Of a stretch of DNA of 64,000 nucleotides, positions 54,393 through 64,000 are shown piece by piece (within the stretch, counting starts at the first letter, position 1; each line of letters opens with the position of its first letter). The stretch is from Perognathus longimembris pacificus. Its lineage: Eukaryota; Chordata; Mammalia; Rodentia; Heteromyidae. Below the pieces are notes generated by a model. The model ran no database searches and was not told the origin of the DNA. It was given only the letters and a program-made list of their open reading frames with translations. Both the position numbers and the translations under genes were made by a program. The DNA lies in contig NC_063167.1 in assembly GCF_023159225.1 (NCBI RefSeq), positions 16,681,360 through 16,745,359 of the forward strand, written 5' to 3'.

Positions 54393-54807
54393 GTACGGGT
54401 CGCCGCCGCCCCCTGCCCTCCCTCCGCGGGCACCCACGGGCTTCCCTCCGCCCAGGCACCCGGGCCGCCCGCTCTGGGCCAGCTCCAGCCCAGCCGGCCT
54501 GGGAGTCTGAGCCCGCCCGCCTCGGGGCCCCCGGGTGTCCCAAGTAGGGGCAGGCCTCGCTGGGCGGAGGGCGCGGGGGCCCCAGGGGCTGGAGGTCGAG
54601 GGACCGGCGGAGGGCGGGCTGGGACTGGAGGTGGGGGAGGCTGTGGGAGTCCCCGGGGGGCTCTGCGGAGGGAGGAGTGGAAGTCCTCTATCTTATCACG
54701 GGACTTTTGCGGAGTTTCTGCCATCCGATCTGGCGTTGTGTCTCACTCGGGGAGAAAGGGGCAGGTGGAAATTACTGGAGGGCAATGACTCGACCTGTGT
54801 GTGTGTG

Positions 54808-54810
<3 letters not shown>

Positions 54811-54880
<70 letters not shown>

Positions 54881-54964
54881 CTCCCTTCCCTCTCTCTCCC
54901 TCTCTCTCCCTCTCCCTCTCCCTCCCTCTCCCTCTCCCTCTCCCTCTCCCTCTCCCTCCCTCCC
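54811..54964 (+). repeat. (CT)n / CCCT polypyrimidine tract
   Basis: 154 consecutive pyrimidines: about 33 CT units to 54878, then CCCTCT/CCCT-type units. It begins about 420 bases inside the inferred WDTC1 intron 1 and continues pyrimidine-rich to about 54990. Confidence 0.95.
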
Positions 54965-55502
54965 ACCTTCCCTCCCTCCCTCTCTCCCCCCTCATACTTC
55001 TGGCAGGTACCAATGACCTATCCTGCCACCAAACTGAACTTTGGCAAGGTGTTTCCTCCCTGCACTGTAGCCCCGTGCAAAGGGCCTGTACTTGGGAGTG
55101 GGCTCTTCAGTGCCCACTTCACATGATAAATAGGAAGTGAGGAGATAGACTGCTATGCAGCAGGAAAGCCGCAGTGGGTCGTTCCCTGACAGCCTGATGG
55201 TTGGCTTTGCTTGATGGCCTCTTGCTCCCTCTAACAAATGTGCTACCAAGATTTTTAGAGGTGTGGGAGCTGATGAGTAGAGTATAACAGTCCAATATGA
55301 CTGTGTCCCTATAGTTCTCTGATTTCCTTTAATATCCTAACTTAGTGGTAAAGCAACTGAAACTTTTGTTTATAAGTTTGAGTTTACAAGCTGTAGCTTC
55401 CCCATTCCTTCCAAGAATGGGTGGATGATCAGGGTAAAGTGGTAGTTAAGTGTTCCTTTTTAGCAAAGCCTGAAACCGTTTTGGGAAGAAATCTGTTCTG
55501 TT

Positions 55503-55997
55503 GCTTTGCATTGGTGGCTCACACCTGTAATCCTAGCTATTCAGGAGCCTGAGATCTGAGGATCAAGGTTCAAACCCAGCCCTGGCAGACAATCTGAGAC
55601 ACTTTTTTTTTTTTTTCTGGTGAGTCCTGGGGCTTGAACTCAGTGCCTGGGCGCTGTCCCTGAGCTGTTCAGCTCAAGGCTATATAACTCTACCACTTTG
55701 AGCCAGGGCGCCACTTCCGGTTTTCTGGTGGTTAATTGGAGATGTGAGTTCAGGGACTTTCCTGCCCATTGAACTGAGATCCTCAGATCTCAGCCTCCTG
55801 AGTAGCTAGGATTACAGACATGAGCTACCAACACACAGCTTCAAATTTGAGATACTCTTACTGCTAATTAACCAGCAAAAGCCAAAAGTGGAGCTGTGGC
55901 TCAAGTGGTAGTGCACTGGCTTTGAGCGAAAAAGCTAAGCAAGAATATGAGGCCCTAAGTTTAAGCCCTAATACCAGAAACACACACACACACACAG
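55503..55997 (+). mobile_element. 7SL-Geo SINE interrupted by an opposite copy
   Basis: Plus pieces 55503-55600 and 55843-55980, antisense 7SL-Geo 55601-55842. TGAGACACT and TGAGATACT at the junctions are a diverged duplication. CA tail to 55997. Confidence 0.87.
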
Positions 55998-56624
55998 TGT
56001 TATGAGGACACCTTCAGACCCAGAAGTGTTAGGAAATATCCACCCAGGGCATGAGTTTGCTCAGGTTTGCATTAACCTTTTCTGTACTTCAGGGCCCTTG
56101 AGTGGCCAATCTCTGCTCACTATGCTGAACAAAATACTGGTAATTATTTCTCCTTCAAGTTCTGACTTACTCTTCCTTGTAATTCTTGTATTTTTTTAAA
56201 TTCTTGTATTTTTAGAGGCGTGGAATTGAGTCTTTGTTGTTGGGTGTAATCCCCAGATCCTCTAGGAAGTCTTAGACTTAAGATTTCTTCATTGTTTATT
56301 GTTGTATTACACTGGGAGGCCAGATCAAACAGTCTGTGTCTTTGCTTTTCTGACCCTTGGGCACATATTCAAGTCTTATCTCAAGCTGAAGAGGCAAAGC
56401 TTTTAGCTTATTTCTTCAGAATAATTGAACAGCAATTTGCATTTCTTTCTATGATGGTCACTGAGGGAAAGAATATGTGTAGTAATTATGACAGTGGTGT
56501 TAGTGACAATTTTCCAGCTTTGAGTTTTGGAGTTGTCACACAAGTGGCAGTTAACTTCTTTAAAGGAAGAATGATTTTGACTTTGAGTTGCAAAGGGTTC
56601 AGTTCATGGTGGGCTCTGTGTGCA
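55998..56624. other. Non-repetitive sequence in inferred WDTC1 intron 1
   Basis: Nothing recognised. A 111-codon open frame (56292-56627) has no family resemblance. Confidence 0.45.
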
Positions 56625-57060
56625 TAGGCCAGGTGCTAGTGGCTCATACCTGCCATCCTAGCTACTTAGGAGGCTAAGATCTGAGGATGGAGATTTTATT
56701 TTTGTTGTGGGGCTTGAACTCAGCACCTGGGCCCTGTCCCTGAGCCTCTTTGTGCTCAAGGCTATCACTCTACCACTTGAGCCACTTCCAGTTTTGAGTG
56801 GTTAAATGTAGATAAGAACCTCATGGGGACTTTTCTGCCAAGGCTGGCTGGCTTTGAACCTGACTGGCTTTGAACTGTGATCCTCAGATCTCAAACTCCT
56901 GAGTAGCTAGAATTATAGGCATGAGGCATTGGTGCTGGCTAAAGATGGAGATTTTAAGCCAGTCTGAGAAGGAAAGTTCATGAGACTCTTACCTCCAATT
57001 AACTACCAAAAAGCTGGAAATGGAGCTGTAACTCAAAGAGAGCACTAATAAGTTAGTACT
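56625..57060 (+). mobile_element. 7SL-Geo SINE interrupted by an opposite copy
   Basis: Plus pieces 56625-56700 and 56943-57040 around an antisense copy. GATGGAGATTTTA is duplicated at the junctions. Confidence 0.88.
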
Positions 57061-57117
57061 GGCTAACTTACTTTGTGAGTTATTTCCCAGTTGACATATA
57101 TCTTAAAAAGTGATATT

Positions 57118-57350
57118 TCCTGGCACCAGTGGCTCACACCTGTAATCCTAGCTACTCAGGAGGCTGAGATCTGAGGATCACAGTTCAAAGCCAGCCTGGG
57201 CAGGAAAGTCCATGAGACTCTTATCTACAATTAACCACCAGAAAACCAAAGTGGCTCTGTGACTTAAAGTGGTAGAGTGCTAGCCTTGAACTGAAGAGCT
57301 CAGGGACAGTGACCAGGTCTAGAGTTCAAGTCCCATGACTGACAAAAAAA
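57118..57350 (+). mobile_element. 7SL-Geo SINE, well preserved
   Basis: Reference-quality copy: GGCACCAGTGGCTCACACCTG through CCAATTAACC-like linker (here CTACAATTAACCACC) to the A tail. Confidence 0.92.
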
Positions 57351-57459
57351 AAGTATCTGACATTTATTGAGGGGATCTGGTGTTATTTTTGGTACTAAAT
57401 AGTTTTCTCCCTTATCGAATTTAACCCCCATGGGCTGTCTTGGGAGGTGATAATTGTTT

Positions 57460-57600
57460 TTTATATAATATATATGAAGAAACTGATTTAGAGAGGTTAA
57501 GAAACTTGTTTTAATTCAAAATTACATAGCTAATACAAGGAAAGATTGGGATTCAAACCCAAGGCTGTCTGCTTTGTGATTATCAAGTTATCTCTAGGAT
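57460..57600 (-). mobile_element. MIR relic
   Basis: GAAGAAACTGATTTAGAGAGGTTAAG and GGGATTCAAACCCAAGGC. Confidence 0.65.
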
Positions 57601-58079
57601 GGTGACACATAAGAAAGAGCCAAAAAGACCAAAGTTTAGGGTATGGGGTAACAGGAGAGCTGTCTGTAAATTCTTGAATTGTCATGGGGAGAGGGAACTG
57701 GACTTTCTCTTTGTGATTATAGAAGGCACCTTGTGATTAAAAGATAAAAATTCCAAGGGGGTAGTCTGATTTGGTAGGAGAAAATTTGACTTTGTAAAAA
57801 AAAGGGGGGGGGTATTACCTTGTCATGTTACCCATTGTGGAAATATTTGAGCAGAGGCCTTGTCACTTTGTATCAAGGATATAGAAAGGGTTCATGCTTA
57901 TATAGGTAATAGGACTAAGCAGTCTTTTAGTATTTTAAACTATCCTTCTATGGAAATGTCAACCTCCCTTTATTTTTTATCTATGAAATTGACATGTTTT
58001 GATTTCCTGCTTTATGCTGGAGACTTGGCTAGATAGATACTTTATTTTTTACAATCTCTCTCTTAATTTTTAGAAATCT

Positions 58080-58210
58080 CCTACAAAGTAGACTGATTAC
58101 TATCCTCAAATGTAAAGAAGTGAAGTTCTGGAAAGTTCAGGAACGTGCTGGCAATTACACAACTACTAGTTGTAGGGCTGCAATTTGAACCCATATTTGC
58201 CTCCTGTTTG
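58080..58210 (-). mobile_element. MIR relic
   Basis: GAAGTGAAGTTCTGGAAAG to GGGCTGCAATTTGAACCC. Diverged. Confidence 0.5.
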
Positions 58211-59312
58211 TTGTGTGACCTAGGCTAAATAATAAATCATGGGTCCTCTTTGAGCTACAGAGGAATTTTTTCATATGTTAAAAATAAATTTTATGGTGGG
58301 ACTTCCTATAGTGGATTGATGAGGACTGAATGACATCATACGTGCTTTTCACTGTATCTCACTGGTTTTCTTCGAGAGCCAGCATTTTGAGTTAAAGGAA
58401 CATTTCTTTATTGGGATCAACATGCTGAGAATTCTGGAACTCATTCTTTGTGCTATTAGTAATAGCTGTAGACTCCTCCAAGGGTTTTGTGGCATTAGTG
58501 ACTAAGACCTAAAAACGTAAAGCCTGAATAATGGGAAGAAGTGCCAGCAGATCAGAGCATATACAAGGCAGTGTTCTCCTTTATTTTTGCCCAGTGCAGA
58601 TTCAAGTGTCACTGCATTTTTATATTTTATGATTTCTTTTAGGATGATCAAGGTCGTAACTGCTAGAACTGTGCCAGAGCTGGATGCCAAGAATAATGAC
58701 CCTTAATCCTCTCTGTAGCCATCTGGAGAGGCATTAACCCCATTTTCTTGAGGTGGGGGCGGGGGTGGGAAACAGGATAAAACCTTGCCCAGGTAGCTAT
58801 CTCAGGGCAGTGTGTTGTATCAGGACTTGGTTAACTTTTTCCTTATATATAAAACCCCAGGTTCTGTTTTCATGATAAGACTGTTCATCCTCAAACCTTC
58901 TAGGGGCCTATCTCAGAACAAGAGCCAGACAGTACTGTTCAGAAGCTTCTCCTTAGTTGGAGCCTGACTATTGAGTGTTTATGGTCTACTGTTCCCTCTT
59001 ATGTCATATTTGTATGTAGCATAAGTGAGTTAGAAAAGGATTTCCAAATTAATAAGTTTAGTTTTCATTTATCTTTCTGCTAAAAGAACAGTGAGAACCA
59101 TTGAGAAACTTCGGTGTCTTCCCTAATTTGGAAAGATGTAAGTTAGCAGTTAAGGCCATAATTGTGGATGCTTTTAAATAGTAAAAGGACAGCATTATCA
59201 AAATGTACTCCTTTTTCTCTTTCTGTATCCTCCACACTACCTTCACACTACCTTATGATGAATGTGGGCCTAGGAGAAGGTAGGTAAAACAAATGATTAA
59301 GAAACAAAGTTC
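58211..59312. other. Non-repetitive sequence in inferred WDTC1 intron 1
   Basis: 1.1 kb with no recognised repeat. Confidence 0.5.
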
Positions 59313-59773
59313 AAAAGCATCCAAGGGGCTGGGGATATGGCCTAGTGGCAAGAGTGCCTGCCTCATATACATGAGGCCCTGGGTTCAATTCCCCAGCACC
59401 ACATATACAGAAAATGGCCAGAAGTGGCGCTGTGGCTCAAGTGGCAGAGTGCTAGCCTTGAGCAAAAAGAAGCCAGGGACAGTGCTCAGGCCCTGAGTCC
59501 AAGCCCCAGGACTGGCCAAAAAAAAAAAAAAAAAGCATCCAGGAGTGGGCTGGGAATATGGCCTAGTGGCAAGAGTGCTTGCCTCATATATATGAAGCCC
59601 TAGGTTCAATTCCCCAGCACCACATATGTAATGAAAACAGCCAGAAGTGGCACTGTGTCTCAAGTGGTAGAGTGCTAGCCTTGAGCAAAAAGAAGCCAGG
59701 GACAGTGCACAGGCCCTGAGTTCAACACACAGGACTGGCAAAAAAAAAAAAGTTAAAAATAAAGCATCCAGGA
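59313..59773 (+). mobile_element. Two successive IDL-Geo insertions at one site
   Basis: Elements 59325-59530 and 59545-59760. AAAGCATCCA occurs three times (59314, 59532, 59761), the last two extended to AAAGCATCCAGGA. Confidence 0.93.
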
Positions 59774-60039
59774 AAAATGATAACAATGTCCAAATTGTGC
59801 AATAAAGCCTCCTCAAGCAGAGAAGCACCAAGGTAAGTTCTCACCAAAGCCTTTCACTAAGTGAAACATTCCTTAGGATGGACTTACAGAGAGAGAGATG
59901 TGCGGTTCCACATGGGATCCTGATGATGGCAAAGAATATTTCCAAAGATGCTTTGCTGATAGGCCTGTATTTTAGGCAACACTGTTTCCCAAAATCTGTC
60001 ATTGTTCTTAGTGCACGACCCCAAAGTGTTTTCATTTCT

Positions 60040-60224
60040 TTGTTGTTTTGCTTTGAGACAGTCTTGCTATACATCTCAGGCTGGCCTGGAACTTGAGCCC
60101 AAGGTGGCCTCCAGGCTCTCCAGTGATCCTAACTCTCAGCTTTCTGAGTGCTGTGATTATAGGCTACCATGTCAGCATACAGTGACATTTTTAATTTCTC
60201 TTTGAAGTCAAGAAGAGTCAAGGG

Positions 60225-60270
<46 letters not shown>
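60040..60270 (-). mobile_element. B1-like monomer and (TG)n
   Basis: GAGACAGTCTTGCTATACATC to GTGATTATAGGC is an antisense B1 (60052-60172); TG repeats 60229-60269. Confidence 0.82.
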
Positions 60271-60272
<2 letters not shown>

Positions 60273-60542
60273 GTCATTCCTCCATTCCCTTTGTTGGTTA
60301 GGTACTGGAGATTGCACCCAAGGGACTCAGACAAGGCATTTTTTTTCTCTTTTGCCTAAATCTAAGGAATGGCAAGATACAAAATTAGGCATGACTACTT
60401 GGACATTGATTTGAGATAGTAATATTATTTTTTGGTAGGCAATAAAAATAACAGTAGGGTCTGTCTCATGGGATTGTCATGTGTAGTTTGTGACATAACA
60501 CTATTACAATGTGTAAAATGTTCAGTAAATACTTACTAGGCT

Positions 60543-60785
60543 CAGTGTCAGGGCTTTGTTTTTTTGTTTTTGTCAGTCCTGGGGCTTCAGGGCCTGAGTA
60601 CCTGTCCCTGGGACAGAAGCCTGTCCCTGACTTCTTTTACTCAAGGCTAGCACTCTACCACTTGAGCCACAATGCCACTTTTGGCCTTTTTTCTATGTAT
60701 GTGGTACTGAGGAATCGAACCCAGTGCTTCATGCATGCAAGACAAGCACTCTGCCCCTAGGGCACATTCCCAGCCCAGTGTCAGG
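60543..60785 (-). mobile_element. IDL-Geo SINE with 10-bp duplication
   Basis: CAGTGTCAGG at 60543-60552 and 60776-60785. Confidence 0.9.
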
Positions 60786-60829
60786 TATTTTTACATGTGT
60801 GTTCTTCCATTTTGGACCACCCTGTAAAG

Positions 60830-60950
60830 GCAAAGGTAGTCAGACTAGGAAACAGGTTTAGAAATGTTAAGTCACACAGAAAATAGGTACCACAGCTGGA
60901 ATTTGAACATTAGGTTCCACAGCTCGGCTCTTCATCTTATTTTGCTACTT
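60830..60950 (-). mobile_element. MIR relic
   Basis: AGGAAACAGGTTTAGAAATGTTAAGTCACAC and CACAGCTGGAATTTGAACA. Confidence 0.7.
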
Positions 60951-61284
60951 CAGTGACCTTATGCATTAAAAATGCTCCTGGCTCACTTATTGCACTTTTC
61001 TTCTATTCCATATCATTGTTTCTATAGTAGGAGGAAAGCTAGTACAGATAGAGTAAAAGGAAACGTGTACATCACTTGCATAATTCAGAATGTTGAAAAA
61101 AGGGGTCATCTGGGCTAAGGGTACCTCACTGCTGTGGGAGGCAGCTTTTCCAGAGGAAAAAGAATATAGATGATTGAAGTCCCATCTTTGGTGTGCTGCA
61201 GAATAGTAGTGTCTCCTTAGCATCACAGGGGAGTGTTGTTGTAAGGGGTTTTGTAAGCTCATCTCTGAGTTCACCTCTCATTTT

Positions 61285-61550
61285 ACAGATGGAGAAAGAG
61301 ACTTAACAGTGAAATGCCATCTCAGTGTCACACAGCCGGTCACACAGCTGGCCCAGAGCACAAAACCCTGGATCCCAGTGCTTCTGCCTCAGTTCCATGT
61401 CATGTTGCACTTCAGTTCTCTCTTATTAAGTGGAAATAATAGCTTTTGTGGCTTCCTCACAGGATTGTTGTGAAGCAAATTAAAAGCATGAACAAAAGCA
61501 CGTTAGGTATGCAAGGTAGTCATGCTGTTTTTTACTTAGCAATAGTTATT
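61285..61550. mobile_element. Two MIR relics facing opposite ways
   Basis: 61285-61415 antisense (TCATTTTACAGATGGAGAAAG, CACACAGCTGG); 61420-61550 sense (CTTCCTCACAGGATTGTTGTG). Confidence 0.65.
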
Positions 61551-61654
61551 TGCCCCTCCTAAATGTGTATCATTCCTGGAGACTTAGGAGGATTAATAGA
61601 TGAACCAAATAAAAAGCTGGCCCCCAGAATGCTGCTACTGCTGCTAGTGATGTG

Positions 61655-61825
61655 GATCTATTTTTTTTTTTTTAATGGTACTGGAGTTTGAGCTCAGGGC
61701 ATACCAATGAGCCACACTCCAACTCTTTTCTGGCTGGATATTTATTTTGGGTTTGAAATTAGAACTTCATGCTGAACTTCCTAAATGCTGGAATAACAGA
61801 CATATCCCATCATGCTTGGTTTCTT
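61655..61825 (-). mobile_element. ID/B1 composite SINE, old
   Basis: ID-like antisense text 61675-61725, then B1-like antisense text ending at CATCATGCTTGG. Confidence 0.5.
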
Positions 61826-61829
61826 CATT

Positions 61830-61945
61830 ACTTTTTTATGGTACAATAATATTCCCTTTATGTAGGTTTTATCTGTCTACAGGTATTTTCTTTGTTTCCT
61901 GTCTTTTGGTAATAATGAATAATGCAACTATAAATGTTCTTTTAC
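61830..61945 (-). mobile_element. Old L1-like 3'-end fragment
   Basis: GTCTTTTGGTAATAATGAATAATGC on the plus strand matches the complement of a common L1 ORF2 3' region. Diverged. Confidence 0.4.
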
Positions 61946-61954
61946 AAATTTTTT

Positions 61955-62495
61955 TCTTTTTTTGTCTGTCATGGGGCTTGAATTGAGGGCCTAGGCACTG
62001 TCTCTGAGCTCTTTTGCTCAAGGCTAGCATTCTACCACTTTGAAGCACAGCGCCACTTTCAGGTTTGTTGGGGTTTTTCTTTTGCCAGTCCAGGGGCTTG
62101 AACTCAGGGCCTGGGAGCTGTCCCTGAGCAGCTTATATTTTTCTGGTCCTGTGTCTTGAACTCAGGGCCTGAGCACTGTCCCTGAGCCTTTTTGTACTCA
62201 AGGCTAGCACTCTATCACTTGAGTCACAGTGCCACTTCTGACTTTTTCTGTTTATGTGGTACTGAGGAATTGAACCCAGGGCTTCCTGCATGCTAGGCAA
62301 GCACTCTACCACTAAGCCACATTCCCAGCCACACTTGCAGTTTTTTGAGTAGTTTTCTCATTGGTAATTGAAGATAAGAGTCTCATGGACTTTACAGCCT
62401 GGGCTGGTTTGAACAGATCCTCAGATTTCAGATCCTCAGATCTCAGCCTCCCGAGTAGCTAAGATTATAGGTATGAGCTACCGGCATCTGGCTAT
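61955..62495 (-). mobile_element. 7SL-Geo SINE split by IDL-Geo and a tail fragment
   Basis: Antisense pieces 61955-62065 and 62335-62493; between them a short SINE tail (62085-62130) and an IDL-Geo (62140-62330). Confidence 0.85.
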
Positions 62496-62509
62496 AAATT
62501 TTTTAAAAT

Positions 62510-62970
62510 GTAGTTCCTATCTTTGGTACTGGAATTTGAACTCAAGGCCTTGTAGCACTCTACCACTTGGGCCACATGTTTGCTTGTTTGATCTGGTACC
62601 AAAGCTTGCACTAAGGGCCTCAAGGTTCTTGCTTGGTTTTCTTTGCTCATGGCTAGCAGTCTACTACTTGAGCCATTCCTCAAGTAGTTGGCTAATTGGA
62701 AATCGTCTTGTGGCTTTCTGCCTAGCTGACTTTGAACCGCAATTCTCCAGGTCTTTTATCTTCTTTGGTAGCTGGGATTGAAGGTACTCACATGCAGCTT
62801 ATTTGTTATTTGTTTGCTTGCTTGCTTCCTTGTTTGGGGTACCAGAACAAAGAACTGTGTGGTCCAGACTTACAAACTTTTCTGCTTGGGCAGGCCTTGA
62901 ACCACATCCTTCTCCTTGAAGTCCTCCAAGGACCCGAGATTACAGACATTAGTCACCAGCATCTGGCTAT
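62510..62970 (-). mobile_element. Diverged 7SL-Geo SINEs
   Basis: Antisense copies 62520-62790 and about 62830-62970. A doubled stretch near 62540-62610 suggests a third partial copy. Confidence 0.7.
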
Positions 62971-63884
62971 TATGTACTTTCATATATCTTATCATTGAAT
63001 CCTGTCAACACCCCATTGAAATAGCATACCTATTTTATAAATGTGGAAATCAGAACTTGCCTAGTTGGCACATTGAGGTACCCAAGTACTTCAGATCTGT
63101 TCTCCTTGAGCTACATTATTCAGAAGATGATGTGACATCTGAAATGGATGATTCTTTATGTTTGAATGTTGATATTTGGTCCCTGGTTCCATGTGGGTAA
63201 TCTTTGTGGATGTATTTTATTCTAAGGTTTATTAACATAAGGCTATTACTGGTATGCTTTGTATGATGAATAGACTCATTCCTCCACATTGAGCTATTAA
63301 ATATCATTTTCTTACTAGCGTCCTTAATAATAGCAGAGATAGATTCAGATAACATTCAGTAGCCTAAGTTAAACTTTTGTAGACTGGATAGGGTTAAGTG
63401 GTAGCCTGCAAGGCATTTTAGAACTCTAAGAATAGAATACCTTTGGAGAGGTGTAACATCTGCAGCTCATATTTTTATTTTAACATTATGCCATATGTTT
63501 TCCTCTGTGACTTAGGTATTTTTATATGTTTCATATTCCCCACTTCCGGAAACAAGCTTTCTCTTTTTCACTGAGTATGTGTTAGGGTTGACCCACAGTA
63601 TCCTAGATTACAAATCCTGATCTTAAACATGTGTCTTCTAGTGTAGAAAGTTTTTGTGGAACTCTCAGGTTATCTTGTTCAACTTTCATTTGTTTAGTTA
63701 CCTTGTGGTCATTCTTATGCGTGCTTCTAAGATGTCTGAATAAATTAGTATAAACAAGATTTAATTTACTACTGCAGGTGTAAGCTCCCAGTGTTTGGTG
63801 TTTGGTCCATTTGACTGTTTGGTACTTGATACTCAGTTAACAGTGTAAGAATATTGGCAATTGAATTGCTATTTGGTAGATTCT
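62971..63884. other. Non-repetitive sequence in inferred WDTC1 intron 1
   Basis: Possible weak MIR at 63010-63060; otherwise nothing recognised. Confidence 0.45.
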
Positions 63885-63990
63885 CATAGTGATCCTTACT
63901 TGGGAAATTACACACTATAGTAGTTAAGGAAATAGGCTTCAGAATCATGTAGCCTTATATTTGAATCTCTTTTCTAACTGCTTGTAGCAG
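63885..63990 (+). mobile_element. MIR relic
   Basis: AATAGGCTTCAGAATCATGTAGCC followed by TTGAATCTCTTTTCTAACTGCTTG. Confidence 0.5.
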
Positions 63991-64000
63991 CATGTACTTA

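Larger units (their letters stand above)
53590..54700 (+). promoter_or_regulatory. WDTC1: CpG-island promoter, inferred WDTC1
   Basis: A CpG-rich block of about 1.1 kb contains a ZNF143/STAF site, two inverted CCAAT boxes, an NRF1-type site, a YY1-like CCAT core and GC boxes, followed by a consensus plus-strand splice donor. WDTC1 is assigned from gene order: in human and mouse it is the divergent neighbour of SLC9A1. No WDTC1 coding sequence is present to prove it. Confidence 0.65.
54393..64000 (+). other. WDTC1: Inferred WDTC1 intron 1 (5' portion)
   Basis: No exon of a WD40/TPR protein could be read in the rest of the window. The interval contains SINEs, MIRs and non-repetitive sequence. 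Confidence 0.5.

Noticed and set aside
53984..54724. 246-codon minus-strand and 128-codon plus-strand frames in the second CpG island
   Set aside because: Low-complexity Pro/Arg/Ser composition from GC-rich DNA; the plus frame begins with a non-ATG codon and runs through the splice donor.
54535..55140. 201-codon frame across the CT tract, and antisense Arg-Glu repeat frames
   Set aside because: Translation of a microsatellite.
2148..59530. tRNA-like A and B boxes in dozens of places
   Set aside because: They belong to ID-derived SINEs with A tails and duplications; none keeps a full cloverleaf, so no tRNA gene is called.
5496..59831. Recurrent peptides such as HEALGSIPQHHIYRK and KWQSASLEQKEARDSAQ in many places, looking like a protein family
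   Set aside because: They are six-frame translations of the IDL-Geo SINE.
59878..60096. MAKNISKD... as WDTC1 exon 2 (which begins MAKVNITRD in human as I recall)
   Set aside because: Resemblance ends after a few residues and there is no proper splice acceptor and donor arrangement.
1..64000. CRISPR-like or integron-like direct repeat arrays
   Set aside because: The direct repeats are SINE target-site duplications and microsatellites in a mammalian genome.

Overview
The window is mammalian nuclear DNA, almost certainly from a rodent of the Geomyoidea (kangaroo rats, pocket mice, pocket gophers). The lineage call rests on the dominant repeat: dozens of copies of a dimeric tRNA-Ala/ID-like SINE whose structure fits the Geomyoidea-specific IDL-Geo family. 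Copies of a second SINE with a 7SL/B1-type left half are also abundant. There are no bacterial or phage features; most of the 64 kb is intron and intergenic DNA.

Layout. (1) 1-16120: first intron of SLC9A1 (Na+/H+ exchanger NHE1), transcribed on the minus strand. (2) 16121-16433: coding part of SLC9A1 exon 1, the one protein-coding exon that can be read with confidence. Its leader (to about 17240) carries three short upstream ORFs, and a CpG island promoter with a TATA-like box follows. (3) About 17350-53600: a 36 kb intergenic interval packed with nested SINEs, a 5'-truncated L1 with perfect target-site duplications (35499-37298), a second L1 fragment, two LTRs of one retroviral LTR family in opposite orientation (43819-44674 and 46403-47067), old MIR/L2/MLT1-type relics and many microsatellites. 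(4) About 53600-54700: a second CpG island, with ZNF143, CCAAT-type and NRF1 motifs and a strong plus-strand splice donor at 54393. From conserved gene order (SLC9A1 and WDTC1 lie head to head in human and mouse) this is inferred to be the promoter and non-coding exon 1 of WDTC1. (5) 54393-64000: inferred WDTC1 intron 1, starting with a 154-nt uninterrupted pyrimidine tract.

The two genes diverge from promoters about 37 kb apart. SLC9A1 makes the plasma-membrane pH regulator NHE1; WDTC1 makes a WD40/TPR protein. Nothing here indicates that they work together.

I found no undescribed multi-gene system. The more unusual signals concern retrotransposition: two SINE families share one right-hand monomer, there is a three-part recombinant SINE, a SINE joined to an L1 3' end inside one target-site duplication, and two sites hit twice in succession. 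Repeat family names are from recognition by eye, without a library search, and repeat boundaries are generally good to about 10 bases unless a duplication fixes them.
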